A stretch of DNA of 29,755 nucleotides from a virus: the IMG/VR virus record IMGVR_UViG_3300048597_000652, positions 1 to 29,755 of that record. The stretch is one strand, 5' to 3'. The position numbers were made by a program, and so were the translations under genes. Below are positions 7,089-15,094 of this stretch, in pieces; position 1 is the first letter of the stretch; each line of letters starts with the position of its first letter. The notes beneath the pieces are model-generated. The model saw only the letters and a list, made by a program, of their open reading frames with translations. It was not told where the DNA came from and did no database searches.

Positions 7089-8188
7089 GAGAATGTCACC
7101 GTGCCCAGAACGGGAATGGAGCCGGCGGGGATCGCCACGTCAGCAGCGGGTGAGGCGATGACATGCGCCTGCTCGCCAGCCGCGTTGGCCACCGCCTGCC
7201 AGAGCCAGGAGCGCGAAAAGCTGTGCGGCGTCGCCAGATAGGGCACCCCGATGGCGGAAGCGTCGCCACCCGCCACCCGCCCGAGACGCCGGAACGCCGC
7301 CTGAAGCTCCGCCCGCGCCGCTGTCTGGACAGGCACGACATTGGGCGACATCCCCGAGATGGTGACGTCGATGACATGCGCGGCTGGAGCCGAGACCATC
7401 AGCTGCGCGCCTGCCGGCCTGAGCCCGTCCAGATGGGCGGCCACTTCGGCGATGCGCGCAGGCGGGGCGACGCCTCCCGGATGCTCGTCGTCGAACACCG
7501 GAAAGACGCGCACCGTGCCGGGCCCGGCAAAGAGGCGTTCGACGAAAACCCGTGTCACGCCCGGAACGCCGGAGGCCCAGATCACGTAATCCGCCGCGCT
7601 GCCGCCTTGCGGAGGGTTGCGCTTGCGGAACAGGATGCGCTCCCGATAGGCATCGTCGCTCTCCGGGTCCGCCCCGCCGGTCAGGCCGGCCGATTCCACG
7701 GCGATCGCCACCGACCCCGTGACGCCGCTTTGCGCGATCAACGTCGTGCCGGCCAGCGCCAGGCCCACCTTGCCGGTCCGCTCGGCGAGGATGGGCACGG
7801 TGATCGCGCCGGCGACGAGCGTGGCGGCGCCCTGCAGGACCCGATAGGTAACGCCATCGGAGCGGGTGAGGATGGCCCCGGCCTCGACGCTCGCCGCCCC
7901 TGACGTCGTCACTGATGCAAGACCGCCGGCAAAATCCGCAGGCAACCTTGAGAGCCCCAGCTCGGCGCCATGAAGGTCAAGGCTGTCGCCATCAGCCGTC
8001 AGCGCGAATTTCTGCCGACCGATCCAGTCGGCGTAGCCGAACAGCTCATGCGACATGCCGCCGAGCACCTTGGCGGTCGGACCGACATTGTTGGGCCAAA
8101 GCCAGGCGTCGGTGCCCGGCAGATGCGCGCGGAAGGATTGGCGCGCTCTTTCCACGAGATCGCGAAGGGAAGGAATCGCGAAGGGCAT
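7085..8188 (-). CDS. Baseplate wedge protein J-like (Mu gp47)
   Basis: The 367-residue product carries the baseplate J pattern: FAIPSLRDLVERARQSFRAH at the start, an early GADWIG-like segment (FGYADWIGRQKFALTADGD), TRSDGVTYRV, then the highly typical ESDDAYRERILFRKRNPPQG and ASGVPGVTRVFV. J-like proteins form the wedges around the hub of contractile tails and change shape when the sheath fires. It lies six bases after the gp46-like gene and overlaps the next gene by four. Length and position agree with Mu gp47. Confidence 0.92.
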   Translation of the reverse strand: MPFAIPSLRDLVERARQSFRAHLPGTDAWLWPNNVGPTAKVLGGMSHELFGYADWIGRQKFALTADGDSLDLHGAELGLSRLPADFAGGLASVTTSGAASVEAGAILTRSDGVTYRVLQGAATLVAGAITVPILAERTGKVGLALAGTTLIAQSGVTGSVAIAVESAGLTGGADPESDDAYRERILFRKRNPPQGGSAADYVIWASGVPGVTRVFVERLFAGPGTVRVFPVFDDEHPGGVAPPARIAEVAAHLDGLRPAGAQLMVSAPAAHVIDVTISGMSPNVVPVQTAARAELQAAFRRLGRVAGGDASAIGVPYLATPHSFSRSWLWQAVANAAGEQAHVIASPAADVAIPAGSIPVLGTVTFS

Positions 8189-8194
8189 GTCGCC

Positions 8195-8734
8195 TCACCG
8201 AAGCTGGTTCCAGACGACCGCGAAGCGCTCGTCATAGATGCGGGATCCGTCGCGGCCGTAAAGCCGGACGATGATGTCGAGACGGGACTTGAGCTCATCG
8301 GCCGATGTCTCCACCTCCATGCGCGTCACCACGCCCTGGGCGAGCAGCGGCGCCAGCGCGTCCTGCACGAAGACGGGCGCCCAGCGCTGGACGATCTCGG
8401 AGGTGAGCGGCGCGCGCTCGAGGAGCCACAACAGCGATCCCAGCGGGGCCTCGCCCTGATCGGCCCGGATATCGATGCCATCGCCCCACCAGCCGCGCCG
8501 ATCGCCATCCGCGAGATAGGCGAGCGGATGGTTCTCGGGGCAGCGCAGGTCGGTGAACAGCGCCAGCGTCACCGCCGTGTGGAGCGCGGCCTTGGCGCGC
8601 AGGCCCCCGCGGTTCCGGCTTTCATCGGGTTCGGCGAGGGCCCAGTCGGCCTGCCCCTCAGCCGGGTTCCAGACGCTGTCCCAGAGCTGGATCGGCAGGG
8701 CGTCGCCGCCCTCGTTGATGCGCAGCCTTGTCAT
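8195..8734 (-). CDS. Baseplate protein, Mu gp46-like
   Basis: The 179-residue product resembles the gp46/W-type wedge proteins: an N-terminal region with ALHTAVTLALFTDLRCP, then RRGWWGDGIDI and LGSLLWLLERAPL, and a C-terminal DIIVRLYGRDGSRIYDERF strand region. In Mu and related tails it links the wedge to the hub. Its start overlaps the gp45-like stop by four bases (ATGA). The WWGD motif and its position between gp45-like and gp47-like genes make the call sound. Confidence 0.87.
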   Translation of the reverse strand: MTRLRINEGGDALPIQLWDSVWNPAEGQADWALAEPDESRNRGGLRAKAALHTAVTLALFTDLRCPENHPLAYLADGDRRGWWGDGIDIRADQGEAPLGSLLWLLERAPLTSEIVQRWAPVFVQDALAPLLAQGVVTRMEVETSADELKSRLDIIVRLYGRDGSRIYDERFAVVWNQLR

Positions 8735-9276
8735 GTGACACCTTGCGGAGCGGCGGGGCCGGCGGGGCCGATCGCGGCGAAGACATGCTGCGAGGGTCCG
8801 GCCGTCGTCACCACCGGATAGAAGGGCGGACCCGCCCCCAGAAACACCGATGCGCCGGGCGCGGGCTGGATCCAGTATTCGACGCCGGCCGCCAGCTGCA
8901 CCTTCTGGACATTGCGCTGCTTCCAGTCGCCGCCTGCGCCATCATAGTCGGCGCGGCCCGTCACGAACTTCAACACCTTGCCTTGCGCGTCATAGATCGC
9001 GGTCCCGCCCGGGTCGAGGTTGCGCGGGCGATAGGCCTCGCTCTCGAGCCCCAGCAGCACCGCCCTGTCGGAGCGCCCGCCCAGCGCGGCCAGCAGCCCG
9101 ACCGCGCCCGCTATCGGCGTCGAGGTGAGGCCATGCGACTGGATGCGCAGGATATCAGCCAGCTCCTCGCCGGCGAGGCCGCGTGCGCGCAGCCGCTGCT
9201 GCCCGCCACTGTCATCGACATCGACCACGGTCGCGCGCCGCAGCATGTTGCGGATGGCGTCGGCATGCTCATGCAT
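8731..9276 (-). CDS. Baseplate spike protein, Mu gp45-like
   Basis: The 181-residue product resembles the gp45/V spike family: HADAIRNMLRRATVVDVDDS at the start, an OB-like region with GLTSTPIAGAVGLLAALGGR, then AIYDAQGKVLKFV and KVQLAAGVEYWIQP, consistent with a trimeric beta-helix that forms the membrane-piercing tip. The end contains SQHVFAAIGPAGPAAPQG. The His-rich iron-binding apex known in some spikes is not evident. The start overlaps the upstream gene by eight bases. Confidence 0.85.
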   Translation of the reverse strand: MHEHADAIRNMLRRATVVDVDDSGGQQRLRARGLAGEELADILRIQSHGLTSTPIAGAVGLLAALGGRSDRAVLLGLESEAYRPRNLDPGGTAIYDAQGKVLKFVTGRADYDGAGGDWKQRNVQKVQLAAGVEYWIQPAPGASVFLGAGPPFYPVVTTAGPSQHVFAAIGPAGPAAPQGVT

Positions 9277-10408
9277 CTGGTCGGCCCACCCCGCCGTCGG
9301 AATCCTCCGATGAAATCAGTGCGGCGTCATTGTCGACGCTCCAGCCGGCGCCGCTCCTGTTGACGCCGCGCGCCTTGGCCTTGCCGCCCCCGCTCTTTCC
9401 CTCATGCGCCTTCGGGTCGACGAGGCCGAGCCGCGTCGTCGAGCCCGAGCCATTGAGCTGCTGGAACGCGACGCTCTCGATCAGCATGTCCTGCGTCACC
9501 TGCAGGAAATCGCTTTCCGTGAAGATCAGCCGGTTCGGCTCCCAGACGAGACCTGAATCGTCGCGGAACCCCTGAAGCGTCACGCTCGCCCGCAGCGCCT
9601 CGCCGGCTGCGCGGTTCCGGCGCTGCTCGGCGCGCGTCTTGGCGCGCTCGCGGTCGGTGTCCTCCTCCACGACGATCACCGTCGGGCGATAGCGCGACAC
9701 GGCCTGATCCTTGACCATGGCCTCTATCTCGAGGTTCTCGGCGTTGCTGCCGAAGGGGCGCTGGCCCTTGACGATGTATTTCGAGTGACGGTTCGACCAG
9801 TTGTGGTCCGCCTCTCCCACCTTCAGGTTCCAGCCTTCGGCGATGCGGCCGGCATGGCGGCGCTGGCCGCCCCTGGTGATCTCGATCTTGCCGTCGGGCC
9901 TTCCCATGAGGGCGAGGCCCTGCGAGCGCGCAAGGCGTTCGATGGCGCGATAGGCCGTCTCGCCCTGCGTGATCTGATAGGAGGGGATGGGCGTCAGATC
10001 GACGCCCTCGCCCACCACGATTCCGACGCCGAAATGATCCAGCCCCTCGGCTATCTCCTTGATGCTGCGCTTGACGAAGCGGCCCTTGCCGGGCGCATGC
10101 TCCGCCGCGCTGTCGACCATGTCGCCCGAGCGCGAACGCCCGGTGATGGTCACCGAGGCGTCCTTGTCGGCGAGCCTCGGCTGATAGCGATCGACATAGC
10201 CATCGAGCACCAGATCGTCGTTGAACCTGATCTTCACCGCCGCCCCAGCCTGAAAGATCCGGAAGGTCGCGGCCGCTCCCGCCTCCGCAGCCGCCTCCAG
10301 CCGAAAGGCGCGAGCGGCGTCCTTGATTCCCGCCGATACCGACACCTCCTTCCAGGAGGCGAAGCGTTGGCCATTGACCTCGACGGTGACGATCTCGATG
10401 GAGGGCAT
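9269..10408 (-). CDS. Baseplate hub protein, Mu gp44 (P)-like
   Basis: The 379-residue product matches the gpP/gp44 hub family, structurally related to T4 gp27: VEVNGQRFASWKEVSVSAGI near the start, DLVLDGYVDRYQPRLADKDA, ITGRSRSGDMVDSAAEH and ERLARSQGLALMGRPDGKI. It forms the trimeric hub on which the spike sits. The last 50 residues are Gly/Ser-rich and likely disordered. The ATG shares one base with the upstream stop (TGATG). Confidence 0.9.
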   Translation of the reverse strand: MPSIEIVTVEVNGQRFASWKEVSVSAGIKDAARAFRLEAAAEAGAAATFRIFQAGAAVKIRFNDDLVLDGYVDRYQPRLADKDASVTITGRSRSGDMVDSAAEHAPGKGRFVKRSIKEIAEGLDHFGVGIVVGEGVDLTPIPSYQITQGETAYRAIERLARSQGLALMGRPDGKIEITRGGQRRHAGRIAEGWNLKVGEADHNWSNRHSKYIVKGQRPFGSNAENLEIEAMVKDQAVSRYRPTVIVVEEDTDRERAKTRAEQRRNRAAGEALRASVTLQGFRDDSGLVWEPNRLIFTESDFLQVTQDMLIESVAFQQLNGSGSTTRLGLVDPKAHEGKSGGGKAKARGVNRSGAGWSVDNDAALISSEDSDGGVGRPDA

Positions 10409-11622
10409 CAGCGCGCCAGAGCCTCGAAACGGAGCGGCATGAAGGATGGGTGCGGCACGTGGTTGCGGGCAACGATCTCCCGCGCCCGAAGCGGATCCTG
10501 ATAAAGCTCCCAGGCGAGCACGAGGCTCGGCAGGGCGAGCGGGGCGTCCACCGTGATGATGGGCGCGAGGTCCGCGATGAGCCCGGTCAGATAGGCGACA
10601 GTCGCCCCCTGCAAGGTCTGGAGCGCGACGAAGACCGGCGCCAGCGCCGCCCCTGTCGTCTCCTGCATCTCGGCTTCGACGCGCTCGACGAAATCGGCGC
10701 GAGCGGTCACGGCCTCGGGCCGCGAGACGAAAGGCGCGCGGGTGAGCGCCTCGGCGGCCGCGCCGAGCGCCGCCAGCCGGACGATGCGCGCCACCTCGCC
10801 GGCATTGGCCGAAGCCAGGCGTTCATTCGCCGTCGCGCCGGGCGGAACGGATGCCGGCGGCCAATCCCCGCCAAGCGCGGCGAAGGCCGCGACGGCCCGC
10901 GTCGGCTCCATGCCGCCGGCGATGTCGCGGGCGATGTCGAAAATTTGGGCCGCTGACTGCGCGGCGACGGTGCCCGACGGGTCGGACTGCGCGGCGGCGG
11001 CGGAAAGCGATGCTGTCGCCTGAAACACCGCATCATTCAGATCGGCAGGCAGATTGGCGATGGCGCGCACGCCATCCAGCGCGACGCCGGCAAGGATTAG
11101 CGAATCGCTTGTCGCCGCCCGCACGAAATCGGCGACGCCCGCCACGGTCAGCGCCAGCGGCAGGAGAGCGCCGGCCACCGAAGCCAGATCCGAGACAGCG
11201 ATCGAGACGGCGTTGGCGAGCGCCGGCACGGAGATGAGCGCCGAACCAGCGCCCTCGCGCACGAATTTCAGGCGGAAGGCAATATAGCCATGGCGGTCCT
11301 TCGACCTCTCCCTGTCGAAGGAGAGGCACTGGACGAGGCGCGGGCCATGGGTGGGCAGCACCAGAAGGCCCGGACCAGCTGAATCGCAGACTTCCGCGAA
11401 GGCGATGGCCGAGGCGTCCGCCGCATCGCCGACGATATAGGCGGTGACATCGAACTGGCGCGGCGACTTGCCGAGCTCTTCCAGAAACGGGTCATCCCGC
11501 ATCGGGAACTCATGGATGACGACGCGCTTGCCGCCCGATTCGCCATCCTTCTCGATATGGATCGGATAGCCCTTGAAGCTGGCCGACCAGAGCGTCGCCA
11601 GCCAGTCGCGGCACAGGGTCAT
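10408..11622 (-). CDS. Mu gp43 (N)-like tail protein, DNA-circularisation N-terminal family
   Basis: The 404-residue product has the N-terminal domain of Mu gpN (Pfam DNA_circ_N, about 1-105): ASFKGYPIHIEKDGESGGKR, HEFPMRDDPFLEELG and a later IAFRLKFVREG. Despite the family name, in contractile tails it is a baseplate/tail structural protein between tape measure and hub. The rest is Ala-rich and helical, as in relatives, with a more conserved C-terminus (VLAWELYQDPLRAREIVARN). It follows the tape measure gene by four bases and overlaps the hub gene by one. Confidence 0.88.
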   Translation of the reverse strand: MTLCRDWLATLWSASFKGYPIHIEKDGESGGKRVVIHEFPMRDDPFLEELGKSPRQFDVTAYIVGDAADASAIAFAEVCDSAGPGLLVLPTHGPRLVQCLSFDRERSKDRHGYIAFRLKFVREGAGSALISVPALANAVSIAVSDLASVAGALLPLALTVAGVADFVRAATSDSLILAGVALDGVRAIANLPADLNDAVFQATASLSAAAAQSDPSGTVAAQSAAQIFDIARDIAGGMEPTRAVAAFAALGGDWPPASVPPGATANERLASANAGEVARIVRLAALGAAAEALTRAPFVSRPEAVTARADFVERVEAEMQETTGAALAPVFVALQTLQGATVAYLTGLIADLAPIITVDAPLALPSLVLAWELYQDPLRAREIVARNHVPHPSFMPLRFEALAR

Positions 11623-11626
11623 GATC

Positions 11627-14203
11627 CTACTCCGAAGGCGATCCGGTGTTCGGCGCGGCGGCCTCGGTCATCGAGCGGCCGACCGAACCGGGGCCATTGC
11701 CGGCCGCAAGATGTCCGGATGCGCTGATCTGCTTCGCCTTCTCGACGACGCGGATCAGCTCAGACGAAGGCGCGACCTCGAAGCGACCGATCACCTCGGC
11801 CTTGCCTTCGAGCGTCGCCTTGACCTGATCAGGCTTGACGACCGCCTCGATGGGCGGCGAGCCAGATGCAGATAGCGAGCGCTCCGGAACGCCGGTTCCT
11901 CTCTCGCCCACTTCGGCGCGCGACACCGCGTCGTTCCATGTCAGTCGGCTTTTGCTGAGATCAATGCGGTGGCGCAGCGTCTGCGCCTCGTCCCGCATCC
12001 GATCCACCTCGGCATTGGGTTGCCCACGCATGGACGGGTGAACCCTCTCCTCGATGCCTTTGATCTTGGTTTCCAGCTCGGAAAGTTGCATCTGGAGATC
12101 GCCGATTCCCGACGGGTCACTCGCGGCGAAATGGCGGCCTGCCGCTACTGCGCCGACATCGCCGAGAGCCTCGCTGGTCTTGTAGCCTGCATAGAGCGCT
12201 CCTCCGTAGAGGCCAAAGCGCGCCATGGTCGGCAATCCGGGTCCTGCGCCCAATGCGCCTCTGGCAAGACCACCAAGGCCGAGCATCGCCCCGCCCTTCG
12301 CGGCCATGCCCCCCACAAAGCCCAGGCCGCCAAGCGCAGCCGTCGCCATCCCCGCATAAGTGGCAAATTCAAGCAGGCGTGGAGAGAGCTCGGAGATTGA
12401 TTTAAGCCCCGTGGCGGCGGCGTCGAGCCCTTTGGCGACCGTGTCCAGAACGCCGCTTTCGGCCAGCGAGAGGATGAGGTTGTCAAAACTGGAGACAATC
12501 CGGTTATGTGAACCAACAGCGCCCTGATTCATGATGGCTGCGCCGCGCTCCGACGCGCCCGCCGACTCATGGCGAAGAGTTTTTTCGAACTTCTGATAAT
12601 CATCGCCCAGAACAACTGTCGAAAGGCGGGCCGCCTGTTTGGCGTCGAAGATGCGGGCCATCTGTCCGCCGGTTACGCCGCGCTCGCGCAGATCCTTGAT
12701 CAACCTGTCAGTGTCGATCTCATCTCCAAGCGACGACACATAACGAGCGACCATCTTGGTGATCTTGTTTTTGTCTACCACCTTGTCGATGCCAAGACCG
12801 TCGATTAACGCCTGGCTAAGCTCCGTGGAGATGTCACCGCCCGACGCCTCGGCTTTTTGGATCACTTTGGGCAAAGCATCGCGCATCGATTCTGCGTCGA
12901 TGCCTTGCGCGCGAAGTCCACCCAGCAAATCATCGACGGACACCGCCTTCCGGGTCTTGGCGTAATCGTCGAACTTCAGGCCCATCTCGGCCATGACCTG
13001 ACGCGAGTCCGCAGTCGGACGGACCAGGCGAACGAGCATCGAGCGAACCGCGACACCGCCTTCAGAACCGCCGACGCCGCCTTGGCCCATCGCTCCAATC
13101 ATCGCCGCCGTCTGCTCGCGATCCAGCCCCAGCGCCGCAGCGATAGGGGCAGCAATCTTGAATCCATCCGCAAAATCGGACACGCCCAATCGTGAGATGT
13201 TTGCGCCCTTGGCGAGAATGTCTTGTGTCTTTTTGGCTTCCCTGTAGGCGTCCTGCGGCGAGCCCATCGGCACCCTGAAGGCTTTCATGGCGGAAACGGT
13301 GTAATCGGCCGCCTTGAACGGATCGACATCGCCGAATGCGGAGAATTGCATCGTCGGCAGCGCCAGCGCCTCGGCCTCCCTCTCAAAGCCCGCTTGCGCA
13401 TAGGCGCGCTGCAATTCGGAAACCTGCGTGGCCGCGAATCCCAGCCCCTTCGCGCCCAGCGTTCGAGCGTTCTTTCTGAGTTTGGCCGCCTCTTCCGGCG
13501 TCAGCTCGGCGCGCGCCTGTGTCGCGTTGATCGACCTTTCAAACTCGATGGCCCGGTCATAACCGGACTTGGCGGCGAACGGGACGGCGACAGCCGGCAC
13601 GATCGCACCGATGCCACTCGATCCCGAGCGCTGCGGATCACGCGAATTCGTCGCGGCGGCGCCTTTGGCCGGAACTGTCGCAGCCGGGGCCGCCATCATC
13701 TGCTGCGCGCGCATCGCTGCCGTGGTGCGGTCAAGCCTTTGACGCAACGCGTCCTGCTGCGCGCCCAGACGCTCGAGCGGGATGCCTGCCCGCGACAGAT
13801 CGGCGCGCGCCGCCGACACAGCCGCGCGCTGTTGTTCAAAGGCTCGGGAAGCGGCGGAAACGGATTGCTGTGCCCGGTCATATTCCCGCGCAAGCTCACG
13901 GGTGGGCTTGACCGCCTGATCGACGGCGCGACCGAGCCTGATGACCTCGGCCTGCGCCTGATTGAATCGCGCGCGGGTTTCGACAAGACCTTGGTGCAGC
14001 GCTCGAAATCCATCGATCTTCTGGATTTGGCCGCTCAGATCGCCGACCTTTTGGGCAAGAAAGCTGGTGGATTGCCCAACGGACTGAGCCACTTGGCGGC
14101 TGGTGCCGCCGAGTGCGTTAAGCTTCTGCGCCACGGACGCGAAAGCCTGTCCGGTGCCATCTTTCGCGGTTATGACCGCTTGCGCCTCGATGATGCGAGC
14201 CAT
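11627..14203 (-). CDS. Tail tape measure protein
   Basis: The 858-residue product sets tail length and is ejected during infection. It has an N-terminal helical/coiled region (about 60-170), a TP901-type tape-measure core (about 215-420, with AIEFERSINATQARAELTPE and GVSDFADGFKIAAPIAAALG), hydrophobic Gly/Ala-rich segments (about 612-680) that could insert into the host inner membrane, and a second coiled region (about 700-755). By the usual rule of about 1.5 angstroms per residue, the tail would be near 130 nm, which is an inference. It starts four bases after the end of the frameshifted chaperone reading frame, the usual arrangement. Parts of this gene look less GC-rich than the baseplate genes, which may reflect phage mosaicism. 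Confidence 0.95.
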   Translation of the reverse strand: MARIIEAQAVITAKDGTGQAFASVAQKLNALGGTSRQVAQSVGQSTSFLAQKVGDLSGQIQKIDGFRALHQGLVETRARFNQAQAEVIRLGRAVDQAVKPTRELAREYDRAQQSVSAASRAFEQQRAAVSAARADLSRAGIPLERLGAQQDALRQRLDRTTAAMRAQQMMAAPAATVPAKGAAATNSRDPQRSGSSGIGAIVPAVAVPFAAKSGYDRAIEFERSINATQARAELTPEEAAKLRKNARTLGAKGLGFAATQVSELQRAYAQAGFEREAEALALPTMQFSAFGDVDPFKAADYTVSAMKAFRVPMGSPQDAYREAKKTQDILAKGANISRLGVSDFADGFKIAAPIAAALGLDREQTAAMIGAMGQGGVGGSEGGVAVRSMLVRLVRPTADSRQVMAEMGLKFDDYAKTRKAVSVDDLLGGLRAQGIDAESMRDALPKVIQKAEASGGDISTELSQALIDGLGIDKVVDKNKITKMVARYVSSLGDEIDTDRLIKDLRERGVTGGQMARIFDAKQAARLSTVVLGDDYQKFEKTLRHESAGASERGAAIMNQGAVGSHNRIVSSFDNLILSLAESGVLDTVAKGLDAAATGLKSISELSPRLLEFATYAGMATAALGGLGFVGGMAAKGGAMLGLGGLARGALGAGPGLPTMARFGLYGGALYAGYKTSEALGDVGAVAAGRHFAASDPSGIGDLQMQLSELETKIKGIEERVHPSMRGQPNAEVDRMRDEAQTLRHRIDLSKSRLTWNDAVSRAEVGERGTGVPERSLSASGSPPIEAVVKPDQVKATLEGKAEVIGRFEVAPSSELIRVVEKAKQISASGHLAAGNGPGSVGRSMTEAAAPNTGSPSE

Positions 14204-14207
14204 GTGG

Positions 14208-14644
14208 TCACTTCCGCTTGAGCAAGCCCCGCGTCACGCCACGCTCTATCCAGTGGTCAACCTGTGAAAAGGGCATCTCGGCGACGCGAGCAGCGTCGAG
14301 AATTTTCAGGTCGAAGACGAGGATGTCGGCGGAGCCGGCGAAGTCTTGGCCCGCTCCGCGTAGAAAAAATCGATGATCGCCTGTCTCAGACGGATAGCGT
14401 CCGCCGCTCCGCAGGTCGCCAAAACCGAAGAATTCGGTTTTTCAGCGAGCCGTTCGATATAACCCTTGACCACCTGCTCGTTGACGACTTCGAACAGGGT
14501 GCCATCAGGATTGCGGGCAATCACGAAAGGATCACCCAGCGCGAAGTAATCAGCGCCCCGGGGCTCTCTGAGAACTGCCTGCCGGACCAACTCGCCATGC
14601 GCCTCAATAGGCTCGACAAGATCGACCTTGATGGTCTTGGACAT
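14208..14644 (-). CDS. Tail assembly chaperone, -1 frameshift fusion product
   Basis: Slipping back one base at T TTT TTC (14369-14363) lets ribosomes leave the 0 frame after Phe94 and read 51 more codons to a TGA at 14210-14208, giving about 145 residues. The -1 extension is open and looks coding: after the slip it reads LRGAGQDFAGSADILVFDLK, then ILDAARVAEMPFSQVDHWIE and RGVTRGLLKRK. It has no start codon or ribosome site of its own, and it ends four bases before the tape measure ATG. This is the same plan as lambda G/GT and P2 E/E'. The fusion form normally recruits the tape measure. The frame geometry is read directly; use of the site is inferred. Confidence 0.8.
14306..14644 (-). CDS. 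Tail assembly chaperone, unshifted product (Mu gp41-like)
   Basis: The 112-residue product reads SKTIKVDLVEPIEAHGELVR, DYFALGDPFV and, near its end, RLRQAIIDFFYAERAKTS. It sits between tube and tape measure, where tail chaperones (lambda G, P2 E, Mu gp41) lie. These proteins hold the tape measure while the tube is built around it. The GDP-centred block is typical of Mu-like and P2-like chaperones. The frame ends in a Ser-rich tail. A slippery heptamer near its 3' end should yield a longer shifted form, listed separately. The start is four bases after the tube stop. Confidence 0.85.
   Translation of the reverse strand: MSKTIKVDLVEPIEAHGELVRQAVLREPRGADYFALGDPFVIARNPDGTLFEVVNEQVVKGYIERLAEKPNSSVLATCGAADAIRLRQAIIDFFYAERAKTSPAPPTSSSST
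14329..14369 (-). promoter_or_regulatory. Programmed -1 frameshift site: slippery heptamer plus stem-loop
   Basis: The heptamer TTTTTTC at 14369-14363 is in the correct X XXY YYZ phase, since 0-frame codons are GAT TTT TTC TAC. Three bases later a perfect 7-bp stem forms between GCGGAGC (14359-14353) and GCTCCGC (14335-14329), with a possible further GGC/GCC pairing inside. The spacer is shorter than the usual 5-8 bases, but the first pairs may be open under the ribosome. Confidence 0.8.
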
Positions 14645-14647
14645 GCG

Positions 14648-15034
14648 TCAGCCCCCCGTGGCGCGGTAACGGTCGGAGGCGTAGGAGGTGCCCGATACCT
14701 GGCCCGTCGAGATGTTGACGGAAGGGCGGCCGACGAAGCGGCCGCCCGTCCAGGTGTGGATCGTGACGCGCCCGCCGCTCTCCTGCTCGGCGGTGACATT
14801 CACGGCGCAGCGCTTGAGCACGTCCCATGTCTCCCTGTCGCAGGGGTCGGAGAACTCGAACGCCACGGTGTAGAGCTGGGGCTTCTCGACGAAATAGGCC
14901 GAGCCGTCATGATGCGCCTCGGCGCTGACCTCGCGGTCCGTGGGGTTGATGGTGACCTCGCCGCGGATGGCGAAGCGCTTGCCGCCGCCCTCCAGCGTGA
15001 TGCGGCCGCCGAATGAATTGCAGCAATCCGACAT
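14648..15034 (-). CDS. Tail tube protein (Mu gpM-like)
   Basis: The 128-residue product resembles the Mu-type tube protein (gp40/M): GGRITLEGGGKRFAIRGEVT at the start, EVSAEAHHDGSAYFVEKPQ, YTVAFEFSD, then VTAEQESGGRVTIHTWTGGR. It stacks as rings inside the sheath and forms the DNA conduit. GGAG lies nine bases before the ATG. A stem-loop separates it from the sheath gene. The chaperone follows after four bases. Confidence 0.9.
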   Translation of the reverse strand: MSDCCNSFGGRITLEGGGKRFAIRGEVTINPTDREVSAEAHHDGSAYFVEKPQLYTVAFEFSDPCDRETWDVLKRCAVNVTAEQESGGRVTIHTWTGGRFVGRPSVNISTGQVSGTSYASDRYRATGG

Positions 15035-15067
15035 GGGATGGCTCTCCGGATCTGGAATGGGAGGGAA

Positions 15068-15088
15068 GCGGCCGCCTGGTGCGGCCGC
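15068..15088 (-). other. Stem-loop between sheath and tube genes
   Basis: GCGGCCGC at 15068-15075 and again at 15081-15088 pair with each other around a five-base loop. No T-run follows on either strand, so it is not a standard terminator. It lies in the 60-base gap between sheath stop and tube start and may affect mRNA processing or stability. Confidence 0.5.
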
Positions 15089-15094
15089 CGGCCG

